Shown: positions 1 through 8,738, counted from the first letter of the stretch. The stretch is DNA of 64,000 nucleotides from JADGGM01 sp025449955 (GCA_036554285.1 DATBNO010000059.1:124001-188000); one strand, 5' to 3'. Translations and numbers: made by a program. The notes: generated from the sequence alone by a model not told the origin.

Positions 1-45
1 TGCGTGTTTGTGCCTTGCTGCATGGACTCTCCTAACGCGGTGGTC

Positions 46-588
46 CTACCAACCGCTTCGCTGGCGAAGCAATGTAATGTGCGCCACGTGATGCCGTCCG
101 TGCCAGGCATACTGCGCCAGCGCCTCCGACAGGGGCACGAAGCGATTGTACTCCGGATGCCGGTAGCCGCGCTCGAAGTCCGACGGCTTCATCGCACGCA
201 AGAGTGTGACCCAGCGCGTGTGCAGCGCGTCGAGTAGCGCCAGGGATACGTCCACCGGAGTCGCGGGCGTGTCGGGCAGCCTCACCCACACATCCTGGTC
301 GTACGGTTTGATCGTCGGTGTGTCCTCGGTCAACGCCTGCTTGAAGCGCAAATACGCGTTGATGTGACTGTCAGGCACGTGATGGACGAGTTGCCGAACG
401 GTCCATCCACCGGGACGGTACGGGGTATCGAGTTGGCCGGCAGTCAGGCCGGCGACCGCTGTCCGCATCGCAGCCGGGGTTCGTGCGACGTCGTCGATCA
501 ACGCCGCGCGCTCGGAGTCCGACGTGGAGCTGGGAGGCGCGAACTTCCCGACTGGGTAGCTCAGATCGGTCACTGCAACCTCGCGCAT
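46..588 (-). CDS. DinB/YfiT-like metal-dependent transferase family protein
   Basis: About 180 residues, the usual size for the DinB/YfiT four-helix family. Family members are metal-binding proteins, some of which transfer thiols such as bacillithiol; the substrate here is unknown. I see a helix with 'VRQLVHHVPDSH' and a C-terminal 'WHGRHHVAHI', which supply the three histidines of the family metal site, with 'GGWTVRQ' typical just before the first His. The ORF is open 46 codons further upstream, but family alignment favours the ATG at 588 (MREVAVTDLSYPVGKF). No strong ribosome binding site is visible. Cytoplasmic, single gene. Family call secure, function not. Confidence 0.8.
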   Translation of the reverse strand: MREVAVTDLSYPVGKFAPPSSTSDSERAALIDDVARTPAAMRTAVAGLTAGQLDTPYRPGGWTVRQLVHHVPDSHINAYLRFKQALTEDTPTIKPYDQDVWVRLPDTPATPVDVSLALLDALHTRWVTLLRAMKPSDFERGYRHPEYNRFVPLSEALAQYAWHGRHHVAHITLLRQRSGW

Positions 589-760
589 TGTCAAAGAATG
601 TGCAGCACCGCGTTCTCGTGTCGTACCATAGAGGAAACGCATACACGATGCAACGCGCGAACTCGAAACCTTCACTGCAACATTCCGTACGGTATGGTGC
701 AGCTCGAAGATTCCATGCGCTCGCACTGGCGGGCGCCGACGCCTAGATAAAGAGGTCTGT

Positions 761-979
761 ATGAAGCTCGCCTGGAACGCCGGCGACTACGCCGCAAACG
801 AATGCAAGCGCTGTCATAAAGTGGTCCGAACCCGATTCGAGCTCCGCACCGTACGGTTGGCGCGTTCGCGCCTGTGCGTGCCGGACGTGTTGGTCGACGT
901 GTGCACCGAGTGCGACCACATGGTATCGATTCCGCCACAGTCGGTTCCGCAGCTTCGCGAAGCCGGCGTCGGCAAGTAA
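761..979 (+). CDS. Small two-CxxC zinc-ribbon-like protein
   Basis: A 72-residue protein with CKRCH near residue 15 and CTEC near residue 48, an arrangement that would bind one zinc ion as a ribbon. It starts at an ATG preceded by an AAAGAGG ribosome binding site, and a strong palindrome follows 18 bases after its stop, which supports a real short gene. I do not recognise a named family. YgiT-type zinc fingers are similar in size, but there is no toxin partner beside it. Function unknown. Confidence 0.65.
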   Translation: MKLAWNAGDYAANECKRCHKVVRTRFELRTVRLARSRLCVPDVLVDVCTECDHMVSIPPQSVPQLREAGVGK

Positions 980-997
980 GGCATCACGTTAGACACA

Positions 998-1025
998 CAC
1001 GGGGCGCTCCGCGGAGCGCCCCGTG
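998..1025. terminator. 28-base perfect palindrome, likely bidirectional terminator
   Basis: CACGGGGCGCTCCG is followed at once by its exact complement. It lies between the plus-strand zinc-ribbon gene and the minus-strand alkyltransferase-like gene, which converge here. There is no T-tract, so intrinsic termination would be of the GC-hairpin type. A dimeric protein-binding site is an alternative. Confidence 0.6.
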
Positions 1026-1047
1026 GTGCATCCGGGACACGCGTTCG

Positions 1048-1422
1048 TTAGGCAGCTCCGCCGCGGGCCCGCGGCGTGACCGTGCGGCCGCTCCGCCGCG
1101 GCGTCCACCCCTGACGCGCCAACGAGACCCGGCCTGCCGCGTCGAACCGCACGCCCTCCGCCTCCAACAACACGCGCTGCGTCACGCTGCCCCCGCCGTC
1201 GCCGGACCGCGGGCTCACGCGCCCCTGCGCGTTGATCACGCGGTGCCAGGGCACGGCCGTTCCGTTAGGCAGCGCGTGCATCGCGTAGCCCACGAGCCGT
1301 GGCTGGCGCGGTAGCCCCGCCAACGCCGCCACCTGCCCGTACGTGGCCACTCGACCGTGCGGAATCCGCCGGACCACGGCGTAAATCCGCTGGTACGAAT
1401 CCGAGACGGCGCCGCGCGCCAC
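1048..1422 (-). CDS. atl: Alkyltransferase-like protein (ATL), MGMT fold without active cysteine
   Basis: 124 residues covering only the DNA-binding C-terminal domain of O6-alkylguanine-DNA alkyltransferases. The recognition helix region reads 'YGQVAALAG' and the active-site loop reads PWHRV instead of PCHRV. A Trp in place of the acceptor Cys is the signature of ATL proteins such as E. coli YbaZ. These bind and flip O6-alkylguanine but cannot remove the alkyl group, and hand the lesion to nucleotide excision repair. Starts at GTG 1422, three bases after the stop of the upstream small gene, so probably translationally coupled. It ends in GCC TAA C, a copy of the recurrent word. Confidence 0.85.
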   Translation of the reverse strand: MARGAVSDSYQRIYAVVRRIPHGRVATYGQVAALAGLPRQPRLVGYAMHALPNGTAVPWHRVINAQGRVSPRSGDGGGSVTQRVLLEAEGVRFDAAGRVSLARQGWTPRRSGRTVTPRARGGAA

Positions 1423-1425
1423 CGG

Positions 1426-1593
1426 TCACTCGGATTCGGAATCCGGCGGACCCGTCTTGAGCGGCGCCCAGCTGGGCGGGTCGCTCGCCGGGAAACTCTC
1501 CCTCGAGGACTCGTCCACCGGATCGGGCTCGGCCTTTCGTTTGGGAGCGCCCGCCTTGGGTTCCGGCGCGTCGTCCCGCTGCTTCTTCGTCAT
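1426..1593 (-). CDS. Small hydrophilic protein with FPASDPPSW motif
   Basis: A 55-residue protein read on the minus strand from ATG at 1593: a Lys/Glu-rich start (MTKKQRDDAPEPKAG), then 'ESFPASDPPSWAP' near the end and an acidic tail. The SFPASDPPSW motif recurs in many uncharacterised short bacterial proteins, so I regard this as a real conserved gene. Function unknown. It sits immediately upstream of the ATL gene with a three-base gap, suggesting a two-gene transcript. Confidence 0.7.
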   Translation of the reverse strand: MTKKQRDDAPEPKAGAPKRKAEPDPVDESSRESFPASDPPSWAPLKTGPPDSESE

Positions 1594-1642
1594 TCCGCAA
1601 TCTCACCGGCAATGGGTCCGAATACGACCCTCGACGCCAAAC

Positions 1643-1849
1643 TCAGGCCACCTTGGGCTTCCAGAGCGCCGCATCCAGAATCGACCACAGGTGAATCACC
1701 CACCCCAAGAGAAAAATCCACAACACGACGCCGAGCACGAACATCAGGATCGCCATGCCAAGGCGGCCCTGAATGAGCTGGCCCAGCCCAGGAATGAAAA
1801 AGCTCGCCAACGCCGCGATCACGTTCCCAGTCGACCCTTGCCCGGACAT
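1643..1849 (-). CDS. Small two-helix membrane protein, TM2-like
   Basis: 68 residues with two hydrophobic segments (about 8-25 and 31-58) separated by a PGLGQLIQGR turn. The 'PGLGQ' motif followed by a second Trp-rich helix is typical of TM2-domain and related small inner-membrane proteins of unknown role. It ends in KPKVA. It lies in a minus-strand run between the FPASDPPSW gene and a DinB gene, all in the same orientation. Confidence 0.7.
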   Translation of the reverse strand: MSGQGSTGNVIAALASFFIPGLGQLIQGRLGMAILMFVLGVVLWIFLLGWVIHLWSILDAALWKPKVA

Positions 1850-1864
1850 GCCGTCCTCCCTGTG

Positions 1865-2425
1865 TCAGCGCGCGCCGGCCGCCGAGCCAGCACGCAGTGT
1901 CGTGAGGTACCGATCGCGGAGAACCTGCTGATGGTGCCGTTCGTGTCCCGCGATCACGTACGCCAGAGCGCGTGCGGAGTTCTCGCCAGCCGGCGTCCGT
2001 CCGCGGCGCAGGAGCTCGTCGTCGCTCAGTCCATCGAACAGCGCAATCGTTGCCCCGCGCACGGTGCCCAGCTCGGCAAGCAAGCTCGACAGCTGGCGCT
2101 CATTGAAACGCGACGCTTTCACGAACGCGTTTTCGTCGAACGACGGCAGCACGGTCTCATCGCCGCGCGCGAAGCACATCGCTCGATAAGACATTACGCG
2201 CTCGGTGTCGGCCAGGTGTCCGACAACCTCCTTGATGCTCCACTTGTCTGGGGCGTAGCGGAACCCAGCATCGTTCTCGGACAGCGGGCCCAACAATGTG
2301 CGAGTCTCGAGGGCCTGCTTGTCGAGGAGCTCGAGCAGGTCGCCGTCGGGGACGAGGGAGATGTAGCGGTGGAAGTACTCGACGTATTCCGTCGCGTCGG
2401 GACGCGCGATACGAACGCGGGGCAT
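1865..2425 (-). CDS. DinB family protein
   Basis: 186 residues, standard DinB length. The family pattern is clear: 'KWSIKEVVGHLADTE' with the first metal His, 'MSYRAMCFARGD' in the middle, and 'AYVIAGHERHHQQVL' with the other histidines. It is distinct in sequence from the DinB-like gene at the window start, so not a local duplicate. Predicted cytoplasmic metal-dependent enzyme; substrate unknown. ATG start at 2425 follows an AGGAGCTCC sequence that can serve as ribosome binding site. Confidence 0.85.
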   Translation of the reverse strand: MPRVRIARPDATEYVEYFHRYISLVPDGDLLELLDKQALETRTLLGPLSENDAGFRYAPDKWSIKEVVGHLADTERVMSYRAMCFARGDETVLPSFDENAFVKASRFNERQLSSLLAELGTVRGATIALFDGLSDDELLRRGRTPAGENSARALAYVIAGHERHHQQVLRDRYLTTLRAGSAAGAR

Positions 2426-2440
2426 CGGAGCTCCTGGCGG

Positions 2441-2472
2441 AAAAAGAAGGCGCCCGGTTTACCCAGGGCGCC
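2441..2472 (-). terminator. Rho-independent terminator on the minus strand
   Basis: On the minus strand GGCGCCC, a ten-base loop, then GGGCGCC is followed by TTCTTTTTCC. The stem and T-rich tail fit an intrinsic terminator for the small membrane gene at 2523-2684, separating it from the DinB gene downstream. Confidence 0.75.
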
Positions 2473-2522
2473 GGTCCGATGCATGATGCGCGGTGCTGCT
2501 CGCGGATGCCAGTCGCGAGGGG

Positions 2523-2684
2523 TCAGGGGATGACGTTGTCCGCCACGCGACGCGAGTAGTACAAGCCGACTCCGCTGCCCACCGCGCTCAAGATGACCGC
2601 GGTGATAATGCCGACTCTGGCGCCGATCCACCAACCGATGGCACCGCCGACCGTGGTGCCGATGAACGCGAGTGTGCCGCGCAT
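2523..2684 (-). CDS. Small glycine-rich membrane protein (53 residues)
   Basis: Read from ATG at 2684 behind a GGAG ribosome binding site: MRGTLAFIGTTVGGAIGWWI, then a second hydrophobic stretch and a basic end YYSRRVADNVIP. Two short helices with glycine-zipper spacing suggest a small inner-membrane protein. It is followed by a good terminator, which supports a separate transcript. No family recognised with confidence. Confidence 0.6.
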   Translation of the reverse strand: MRGTLAFIGTTVGGAIGWWIGARVGIITAVILSAVGSGVGLYYSRRVADNVIP

Positions 2685-2744
2685 TGTATCGCTCCGGAGA
2701 TTGAAAATGCGTCTGCGGATGTGACGACCAACGCGATCCCGAGG

Positions 2745-4706
2745 CTACGATTCCTGGGCTTCGTACTGCTCTTTGAGCTTGGCGACCACGGCCGGGTCGG
2801 CCAACGTGGTGGTATCGCCCAACGCGCGGCCTTCGGCGATGTCGCGCAACAGACGGCGCATGATCTTGCCCGACCTCGTTTTAGGCAGATCGGCGCTGAA
2901 CAGGATGTCGTCCGGCTTGGCCAGCGCGCCGATCTTCTCGGCCACGTGGTCGCGCAACTCGTCGCGCAGCGCGGGCGACGACTTGAACCCTTCGCGCAGT
3001 GTGACGAACGCCGCGAGCGCTTGGCCCTTGAGATCGTGTTGCCGCCCAACCACGGCCGATTCGGCCACCGCCGGATGTGACACGAGGGCCGATTCGACTT
3101 CCATCGTCCCGATCCGATGGCCGGCCACGTTGAGCACGTCGTCGACCCGGCCGAGGATCACGTAGTAGCCGTCCTCGTCGCGCTTGGCGCCGTCGCCGGG
3201 GAAGTACAGATCGGGCCGGTTGGGCCACTTGGAGAAATACGTCTGCACGTAGCGATCGGGGTCGCCCCAGATCGTGCGCAGCATGGACGGCCACGGGCGC
3301 GTGAGGGCCAGCAAGCCCCCGCCTAACGGAATCGACTTGCCCTCGGCGTCGAGCAAGTCGGCCGACACGCCGGGGAAGGGCACCGTCGCGCTGCCCGGTT
3401 TGGTGGACGTGACGCCCGGCAGCGGCGTGATCATGATCGCGCCCGTCTCCGTTTGCCACCACGTGTCGACGATGGGACACCGCTCGTGTCCGATCTTGAT
3501 GTGATACCAGATCCACGCTTCCGGATTGATCGGCTCGCCCACCGAGCCTAACAGACGGAGCTGCGACAGATCGTGGCGCGCGGGCCACTGCTCGCCCCAT
3601 TTCATGAACGCGCGGATGGCCGTCGGCGCCGTATAGAAAATCGTGACGCCGTACTTCTCGCACAGCTCCCAGAAGCGGTCTTTCTCCGGCCAGTCGGGTG
3701 CGCCCTCGTACATCAGGCACGTGGCGCCGCACGCGAGCGGGCCGTACACGATGTACGAATGACCCGTCACCCAGCCGACGTCGGCGGTGCACCAATAGAC
3801 GTCGTCTTCCTTGAGGTCGAATACCCACTTGGTGGTGGCCACGCATCCGGTCAGATAGCCGCCGGTGGTGTGTACGATGCCCTTCGGTTTTCCCGTCGTG
3901 CCCGACGTGTACAGGATGTAGAGCACGTCCTCGGCGTCCATCTCTTCGGGCGCGCAGTTGGCGTCGACGTCCCGCATCAACTCGTGCCACCAGTGATCGC
4001 GGTTGGCGTGCATCGATGCAGCCGCTTCATCGCCCTGCGCACCGGCGCGCCGTTGAACGACCACGACGTTCTCGATGCTCGGCGTGTCTTCGAGCGCTTT
4101 GTCGGCGTTGCGCTTGAGCGGGACGATTTGTCCGCGGCGATAGCCGCCGTCGGCGGTGATGAGCACTTTCGCCTCCGCGTCGTTGATGCGATCGCGGAGC
4201 GACTCGGCGGAGAAGCCGCCGAACACGACGGAGTGCGGCGCACCGATGCGCGCGCAGGCGAGCATCGCGATGGCTGCTTCCGGAATCATCGGCAAGTAGA
4301 TCGCGACGCGATCGCCGCGCTTCACGCCCAACCGGCGCAGCACGTTGCCGAACTTGCACACTTCGCGGTGGAGGTCCCAGTACGTGTAGGTGCGCGAGTC
4401 GCCGGGTTCGCCTTCCCAGATGAGCGCCGCTTTGTTGCGACGGGGGCCGCGCACGTGACGGTCCAGACAATTGACGGACGCGTTGAGTTTTCCGCCCAAG
4501 AACCACTTCGCCCACGGCGGATTCCACTCGAGGACTTTGTCGAACGGCTTCGACCACTCCAGCTCGCGGGCCATCTCGGCCCAGAAGGCTTCCGGATCGC
4601 GCGCGGCGCGATCGTAGACATCGCGTGACACGTTGGCGGTGCGCGCGAAGGCAGCCGGCGGCGCGAACGTTCGCGTTTCCTTGAGGAGCACGTCGATGTC
4701 GGTCAT
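2745..4706 (-). CDS. acs: Acetyl-coenzyme A synthetase
   Basis: 653 residues, the normal length for AMP-forming acetyl-CoA synthetase. It activates acetate to acetyl-AMP and then acetyl-CoA in the cytoplasm. The P-loop-like motif YTSGTTGKPKG is at residues 266-276, 'WWQTETGAIM' marks the acyl pocket region, and KTRSGKIMRR near the C-terminus carries the catalytic lysine that protein acetyltransferases commonly modify. The start is set at ATG 4706 (MTDIDVLLKE). The frame extends 28 codons further upstream, but that part is not like the family. Monocistronic on the minus strand, divergent from the ccm operon. Confidence 0.96.
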   Translation of the reverse strand: MTDIDVLLKETRTFAPPAAFARTANVSRDVYDRAARDPEAFWAEMARELEWSKPFDKVLEWNPPWAKWFLGGKLNASVNCLDRHVRGPRRNKAALIWEGEPGDSRTYTYWDLHREVCKFGNVLRRLGVKRGDRVAIYLPMIPEAAIAMLACARIGAPHSVVFGGFSAESLRDRINDAEAKVLITADGGYRRGQIVPLKRNADKALEDTPSIENVVVVQRRAGAQGDEAAASMHANRDHWWHELMRDVDANCAPEEMDAEDVLYILYTSGTTGKPKGIVHTTGGYLTGCVATTKWVFDLKEDDVYWCTADVGWVTGHSYIVYGPLACGATCLMYEGAPDWPEKDRFWELCEKYGVTIFYTAPTAIRAFMKWGEQWPARHDLSQLRLLGSVGEPINPEAWIWYHIKIGHERCPIVDTWWQTETGAIMITPLPGVTSTKPGSATVPFPGVSADLLDAEGKSIPLGGGLLALTRPWPSMLRTIWGDPDRYVQTYFSKWPNRPDLYFPGDGAKRDEDGYYVILGRVDDVLNVAGHRIGTMEVESALVSHPAVAESAVVGRQHDLKGQALAAFVTLREGFKSSPALRDELRDHVAEKIGALAKPDDILFSADLPKTRSGKIMRRLLRDIAEGRALGDTTTLADPAVVAKLKEQYEAQES

Positions 4707-4877
4707 GGCACGAACGATGGTTGGAGTGAGAGACTCAGGGCGTACCTTATCCGCTGCTCGGGCGATCGTCCAGAGCGAAATCTCCTTCATAACGCGTTCC
4801 GCGCGCGAGGACGACGCGCTACTGTTGAGTCATGAACGGCACGACACGACCGCGGCCGTGAGGCGCAGCGCCTTCGG

Positions 4878-5636
4878 GTGTTGGCGCGGCGGGCGCGCGT
4901 CGTGACCGCCGGCGTGTCGGCCCCCGCGCGACACGCGGTGGAGGCGGAGGCGCTCGTGCGCGCATTCGGACCGCGCCGTGCGGTGGACGGCGTGTCGTTC
5001 GCCATCGACGCCGGCGAGTGTCTGGCGGTGTTCGGGCCTAACGGAGCGGGGAAGACGACGCTGCTCCGCGTGCTCGCCGGGTTGCTGCGGCCGACGCGCG
5101 GCCGGGCATTCGTGTCGGGTGTGGCGCTGCCGGGTGGCCCCGAGGCGCGCCGCCGGATCGGATTCATCTCCCACGCCAGCATGTTGTACGCGGCGCTCAC
5201 GGCGCGCGAGAACGTCGAGCTGGCTGCGCGCCTGTTCGGTGTTGCCGATCCGCGCGACGCGGCGGCGCGCGCGTTGGACGCGATGCGCATGACGCCGCAT
5301 GCCGACACGGCGGTGCGCGCGCTGAGCCGCGGCATGCAGCAGCGCGTGAGCATCGCGCGCGCCATGGTGCACGGTCCGAGCGTCGTCTTGCTCGACGAGC
5401 CGTTCACCGGCCTCGACGCGTCGGGTGCGGCGGCGCTTTCCAATGCGTTAGGCGTGTTGCGCGCGTCGGGCGCGGCGCTGGTGCTGGTGACGCACAACCT
5501 CGACGAAGGCCTGTCGCTGGCCACGCACGCGGCGATCATGAGGGGCGGGGCGTTCGTGCGCTACGAGCCGCGCGGCCCCATCGATCCGCGCGCGTACGCC
5601 GAGTCGTACCGGACCCTGGTGGCGCCCGATGCCTGA
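4878..5636 (+). CDS. ccmA: Heme exporter ATP-binding protein CcmA
   Basis: About 250 residues, an ABC ATPase: Walker A GPNGAGKTT, signature 'LSRGMQQRVSIARA', Walker B VVLLDEPFTGLD and switch His in VLVTHN. Size and position immediately before a CcmB-type permease identify it as CcmA of the cytochrome c maturation system I, which powers release of heme from CcmE. The start is uncertain: GTG at 4878 gives the longest frame and GTG at 4902 is equally possible; neither has a clear ribosome binding site. The Walker A codons for Pro-Asn (CCT AAC) are a copy of the recurrent word. Overlaps ccmB by 8 bases. Confidence 0.88.
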   Translation: MLARRARVVTAGVSAPARHAVEAEALVRAFGPRRAVDGVSFAIDAGECLAVFGPNGAGKTTLLRVLAGLLRPTRGRAFVSGVALPGGPEARRRIGFISHASMLYAALTARENVELAARLFGVADPRDAAARALDAMRMTPHADTAVRALSRGMQQRVSIARAMVHGPSVVLLDEPFTGLDASGAAALSNALGVLRASGAALVLVTHNLDEGLSLATHAAIMRGGAFVRYEPRGPIDPRAYAESYRTLVAPDA

Positions 5637-6315
5637 CGCGTTCGGCGCCGCGCTCCTCATCGCGCGCAAGGATCTGGCGATCGAGTTTCGCACGCGCACG
5701 GCGTTCTTCTCGGCGGTGGTGTTCGCGCTGCTCGCGATCGTGATCTTTTTCTTCGCGTGGGACCCGACGGCCGTGGCCGCGTCGGATCTCGCACCCGGGG
5801 TGCTGTGGGTGATTTTCACATTCTCGGGATTGTTGGGCTTGCATCGATCGTTCGGCGTCGAGCTGGCCGATCGGGCGCTCGACGGGTTGCTTGGCGCTCC
5901 GGTGCCCCGGCATGCGATCTATCTCGGGAAGGCGATGGCGAATCTCGTGTTCGTGCTCGCCATCGAAGTGATCGCCGTGCCGGCGGTGGCGTTGTTCTAC
6001 GACATGCCGTTAGGCGGAGCCAGGGGCGTGGCCGCGCTGGCGGCGCTCTTGATCCTGGCGGCGATCGGGCTCGTCGCCGTGGGAACGCTGTTCGCGGCGA
6101 TGTCGGTGAACACGCGGTTGGGCGAATTGTTGCTGCCCATGCTCTCGCTGCCGTTCTTCGTACCCATTGTGATACCGGCGGCGCAGACGACGGCTCGTCT
6201 CCTGGCGGGAAGGCCCGTCGCCGAGTCGATCGGATGGATCAAGATTCTCCTGGCCTTCGATTTGGTGTTCGTGGCGGCGTGTACCATGGCATTCCCGTAC
6301 ACCATCGAGGACTGA
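5629..6315 (+). CDS. ccmB: Heme exporter permease CcmB
   Basis: 228 residues with six predicted membrane helices, the normal size for CcmB. The opening 'LIARKDLAIEFRTRTAFFSA' and the later 'LLPMLSLPFFVPIVIPAAQTT' match the family pattern. It forms the membrane part of the CcmAB ABC transporter needed for covalent heme attachment to periplasmic cytochromes c. Starts inside the end of ccmA (8-base overlap), indicating translational coupling. Confidence 0.9.
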   Translation: MPDAFGAALLIARKDLAIEFRTRTAFFSAVVFALLAIVIFFFAWDPTAVAASDLAPGVLWVIFTFSGLLGLHRSFGVELADRALDGLLGAPVPRHAIYLGKAMANLVFVLAIEVIAVPAVALFYDMPLGGARGVAALAALLILAAIGLVAVGTLFAAMSVNTRLGELLLPMLSLPFFVPIVIPAAQTTARLLAGRPVAESIGWIKILLAFDLVFVAACTMAFPYTIED

Positions 6316-6365
6316 CCTTGGCCGCGGCGTCCACCGGCGTCATCTTTTTTCCTGTCAGCGCGTGA

Positions 6366-7118
6366 GTGCAACACACACCGACGAATGACCGATACCGCAA
6401 TCGTGAGCCCGTGAGCACACCCATCGCTTCCCACGCGGGACGCCCGGCCGCGCGCGCCACGTTCGATTGGCTGTTCGTGGTGGCGGCGCTGCTGGTGGTC
6501 GCGACCTTCATCCGAGCGATCTACTTCACGCCGGTCGAGGCGCTCCAGGGACCGGCGCAGAAGATCTACTACGTCCATCCGCCGTCGGCGTGGGTGGCGT
6601 TTCTCGCGTTCGGCATCGTGGCCGTGGCGAGCATTGGCTACCTGTGGATGAAGGACCTGCGCCTCGACCGCTTAGCCGAGAGCTCGGCGGAAGTGGGAGT
6701 CGTGTTCACGACCATCACCTTGATGACCGGGTCCCTGTGGGGCAAACCGATCTGGGGCACGTGGTGGACCTGGGATGCCCGGCTCACATCGACGTTGTTC
6801 CTGTGGTTCATCTACGTGGGCTACCTCATCCTGCGCGGCGCGATCGAGGAGCCGGGGATGCGCGCCCGCTATTCGGCTGTGTTAGGCATTTTGGGATCGC
6901 TGCTCATTCCGTTCATCCACTTGAGCGTGTACCTGTTCCGCACGCTGCACCCGATGCCCATCATCGGGAAGCCGAGCAAGCCGTCGCTGCCGAACGACAT
7001 GCTGGAGACGTTCCTGATGGCGTTCTTCTCGTTCACCGTGCTGTACGCGGCGTTGCTCCGCGCGCGGTATCGCTTGGCGACGGACCAGGCGGCCCTCGAG
7101 GCGGAGGAGGGGCGATGA
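6366..7118 (+). CDS. ccmC: Cytochrome c maturation heme lyase component CcmC
   Basis: About 235-250 residues with six membrane helices and the diagnostic tryptophan-rich periplasmic motif WGKPIWGTWWTWDARLTS (about residues 125-142). Conserved histidines in 'YYVHPPSAW' and 'FIHLSVYLFRTLHP' provide heme ligands. CcmC loads heme onto CcmE. Alternative GTG starts exist at 6366 and 6411; the later one gives a leader nearer to family length. Its stop overlaps the start of the next small gene (ATGA). The motif assignment is secure. Confidence 0.93.
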   Translation: MQHTPTNDRYRNREPVSTPIASHAGRPAARATFDWLFVVAALLVVATFIRAIYFTPVEALQGPAQKIYYVHPPSAWVAFLAFGIVAVASIGYLWMKDLRLDRLAESSAEVGVVFTTITLMTGSLWGKPIWGTWWTWDARLTSTLFLWFIYVGYLILRGAIEEPGMRARYSAVLGILGSLLIPFIHLSVYLFRTLHPMPIIGKPSKPSLPNDMLETFLMAFFSFTVLYAALLRARYRLATDQAALEAEEGR

Positions 7119-7264
7119 TCCCGAACAACGCCGGCTACTATCACGCCGCCTACATCATCGTGGCGGTGGTGCACATCGGCTATGCGACGAGCATCTGGAT
7201 GCGGCGGCGGTCGGTGCGCGCGCGGCTCGCCGCCGCGCGCACCGAGCGCCGCCCCCTCCGTTAG
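7115..7264 (+). CDS. ccmD: CcmD-like small membrane protein
   Basis: 49 residues starting at an ATG that overlaps the ccmC stop by four bases. It has one membrane helix (about 12-29, 'AAYIIVAVVHIGYATSIW') followed by a strongly basic cytoplasmic tail, as in CcmD, which holds CcmC and CcmE with the CcmAB transporter. Its TAG stop lies within a GTTAGGC word that also encodes the stop of the converging ankyrin gene. No ccmE, ccmF or ccmH follows in this window. Confidence 0.8.
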   Translation: MIPNNAGYYHAAYIIVAVVHIGYATSIWMRRRSVRARLAAARTERRPLR

Positions 7265-8538
7265 GCGTGTCCGCCGTGTCCGCCGTGGCCGGCGATGAGG
7301 CGCATCGCCGGCTCGCTCACCAGCTTCTTGAACACGAACCGCTCGCCCCACGAGAGCGGCGTCACATCGCGATACTCGCGCAGCACATCCGCGCCATACC
7401 CCGGATGCAGCTGCTTGCGCAGCGACGCACGCGCGTTCGGGTTCGCCCCGTGCTCGAGCAATAGCGCCGCGAACGGCGCGTCGAACGGGCCGCCGCGGTG
7501 GTTCATCCAGAACGCCGGCTGCGACACCACGGTCGCGAACAGCGCCGTGTGTCCGCCGAATCCGTCGCCGTCGACATCCGCGGGCTCGTCGACCTCCATG
7601 CCACGGTCCAGCAGCCAGCGTGCGATGGCGAGCTCGTCGTAGTCGACGCACATGTGCAACAGCGTCGTGCCGCCTAACGGTGTGCCGTGCGTGGCGAGCA
7701 CCTCGTCGTGGCAGCCGAGCTCGGGCGGATAGATCTCCGCGAACGTGAACGTGCGCCGCAGCAGCGACGGATCGCGCCGGAGGTGTTGCTCGAGCAGATC
7801 GATCCGGCCGCGATGCAGCGCCATGGCCGGCGTGTCCGGCAGCTCGAGGCCGTGCGCCACGTACATCTCGAGGATCGCGTGCTTGGCGGCCGGGTTGCGG
7901 CTGTCGCTCTCGAGGACGACATCGACCGGCGCGATGCCGCGGCCCTGCGCGTCGCGCACCGGCGCGCCGAGCTCCAGCATGAGCTCGGTGCCCGGCACGC
8001 TCAGCGTGTACGCCGGTCCGCCGAGCGACTCCGCGGCCGGCGTGGGCGCGCCTAACCGCTGGTGGAGGCGGCGCGCCGTCTCCACTCGGCCCTGGAGGGT
8101 GGCCCGGCCCACCGCGGTCTCGAGATCGGTCGCGCCTAACTCGAGCAGCGCATCGATGATCTGGTCGCGGCCCAGGTTCGCCGCGTAGGACATGGGCGGC
8201 CCCCAGTTGCTGTTCGTGCGCACGAGCGCGTGCTCGTGCAGCAGGTTGGGATACGTGCGCACGAGGTCGCGGACGGCGTGTACGTCGTCGCGCCAGATGG
8301 CATCGACCAGCTCACACGCGTGAACGAGACGCGGCCAGCTCTCGGCTTCGTAGCTCCGTGCGAGCACGAGCTGCGCGTCGGCGAGCGTGGCCTGTGCGGG
8401 ATCGATCGGGTGGAGATGGAATTGCGCGAGATCGGCGAGCGCCGATATGTCGCCCGCGTGCATCTCGCGCAGCAGATCCTTGGCTTGATGCCGCAGCTGC
8501 TCGAGGTCGGGGCGGACGGGTAAGCGACGGTTAGGCAT
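7261..8538 (-). CDS. Ankyrin-repeat protein with conserved N-terminal helical domain
   Basis: 425 residues. Residues 1-70 form a domain (LRHQAKDLLREMHAG ... LADAQLVLARSYEAESWPRL) shared with the protein at 12433-14052. The rest carries degenerate ankyrin repeats such as 'GGTTLLHMCVDYDELAIARW' and 'APFAALLLEHGANPNARASL'. No signal peptide, so probably a cytoplasmic protein-interaction scaffold of unknown partner. The ATG at 8538 has an AGGAGG ribosome binding site at good spacing, and codons 2-3 (CCT AAC) form the recurrent word. The frame stays open far upstream, but the ribosome binding site fixes the start. Confidence 0.8.
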   Translation of the reverse strand: MPNRRLPVRPDLEQLRHQAKDLLREMHAGDISALADLAQFHLHPIDPAQATLADAQLVLARSYEAESWPRLVHACELVDAIWRDDVHAVRDLVRTYPNLLHEHALVRTNSNWGPPMSYAANLGRDQIIDALLELGATDLETAVGRATLQGRVETARRLHQRLGAPTPAAESLGGPAYTLSVPGTELMLELGAPVRDAQGRGIAPVDVVLESDSRNPAAKHAILEMYVAHGLELPDTPAMALHRGRIDLLEQHLRRDPSLLRRTFTFAEIYPPELGCHDEVLATHGTPLGGTTLLHMCVDYDELAIARWLLDRGMEVDEPADVDGDGFGGHTALFATVVSQPAFWMNHRGGPFDAPFAALLLEHGANPNARASLRKQLHPGYGADVLREYRDVTPLSWGERFVFKKLVSEPAMRLIAGHGGHGGHA

Positions 8539-8738
8539 GACGAGCCTCCTGGGTGCGCCCGTGGTCCGCCGGCATCGGGCAAAGGAGGGTCGTGGGAACC
8601 GTGCTTGTCGTGCGTCGATCCAGGTGGACTCGGTCCTTTCCGCGGACGGGAGGCGCCCTGGACGCCGTGACTTGAGCGTACTGACAGGGGCAGGGCGCGT
8701 CAAGGATCGGCGGCGGCGAGAAACCAGGCCGCGACTCG

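Noticed and set aside
1457..2533. 358-codon plus-strand frame across five minus-strand genes
   Set aside because: The minus strand has recognisable families and ribosome binding sites throughout; this frame has none.
2881..4628. Long frames of over 350 codons on both strands inside the acetyl-CoA synthetase gene
   Set aside because: They are Arg/Ala/Val-rich shadows of a well-supported gene and have no family similarity; high GC opens such frames.
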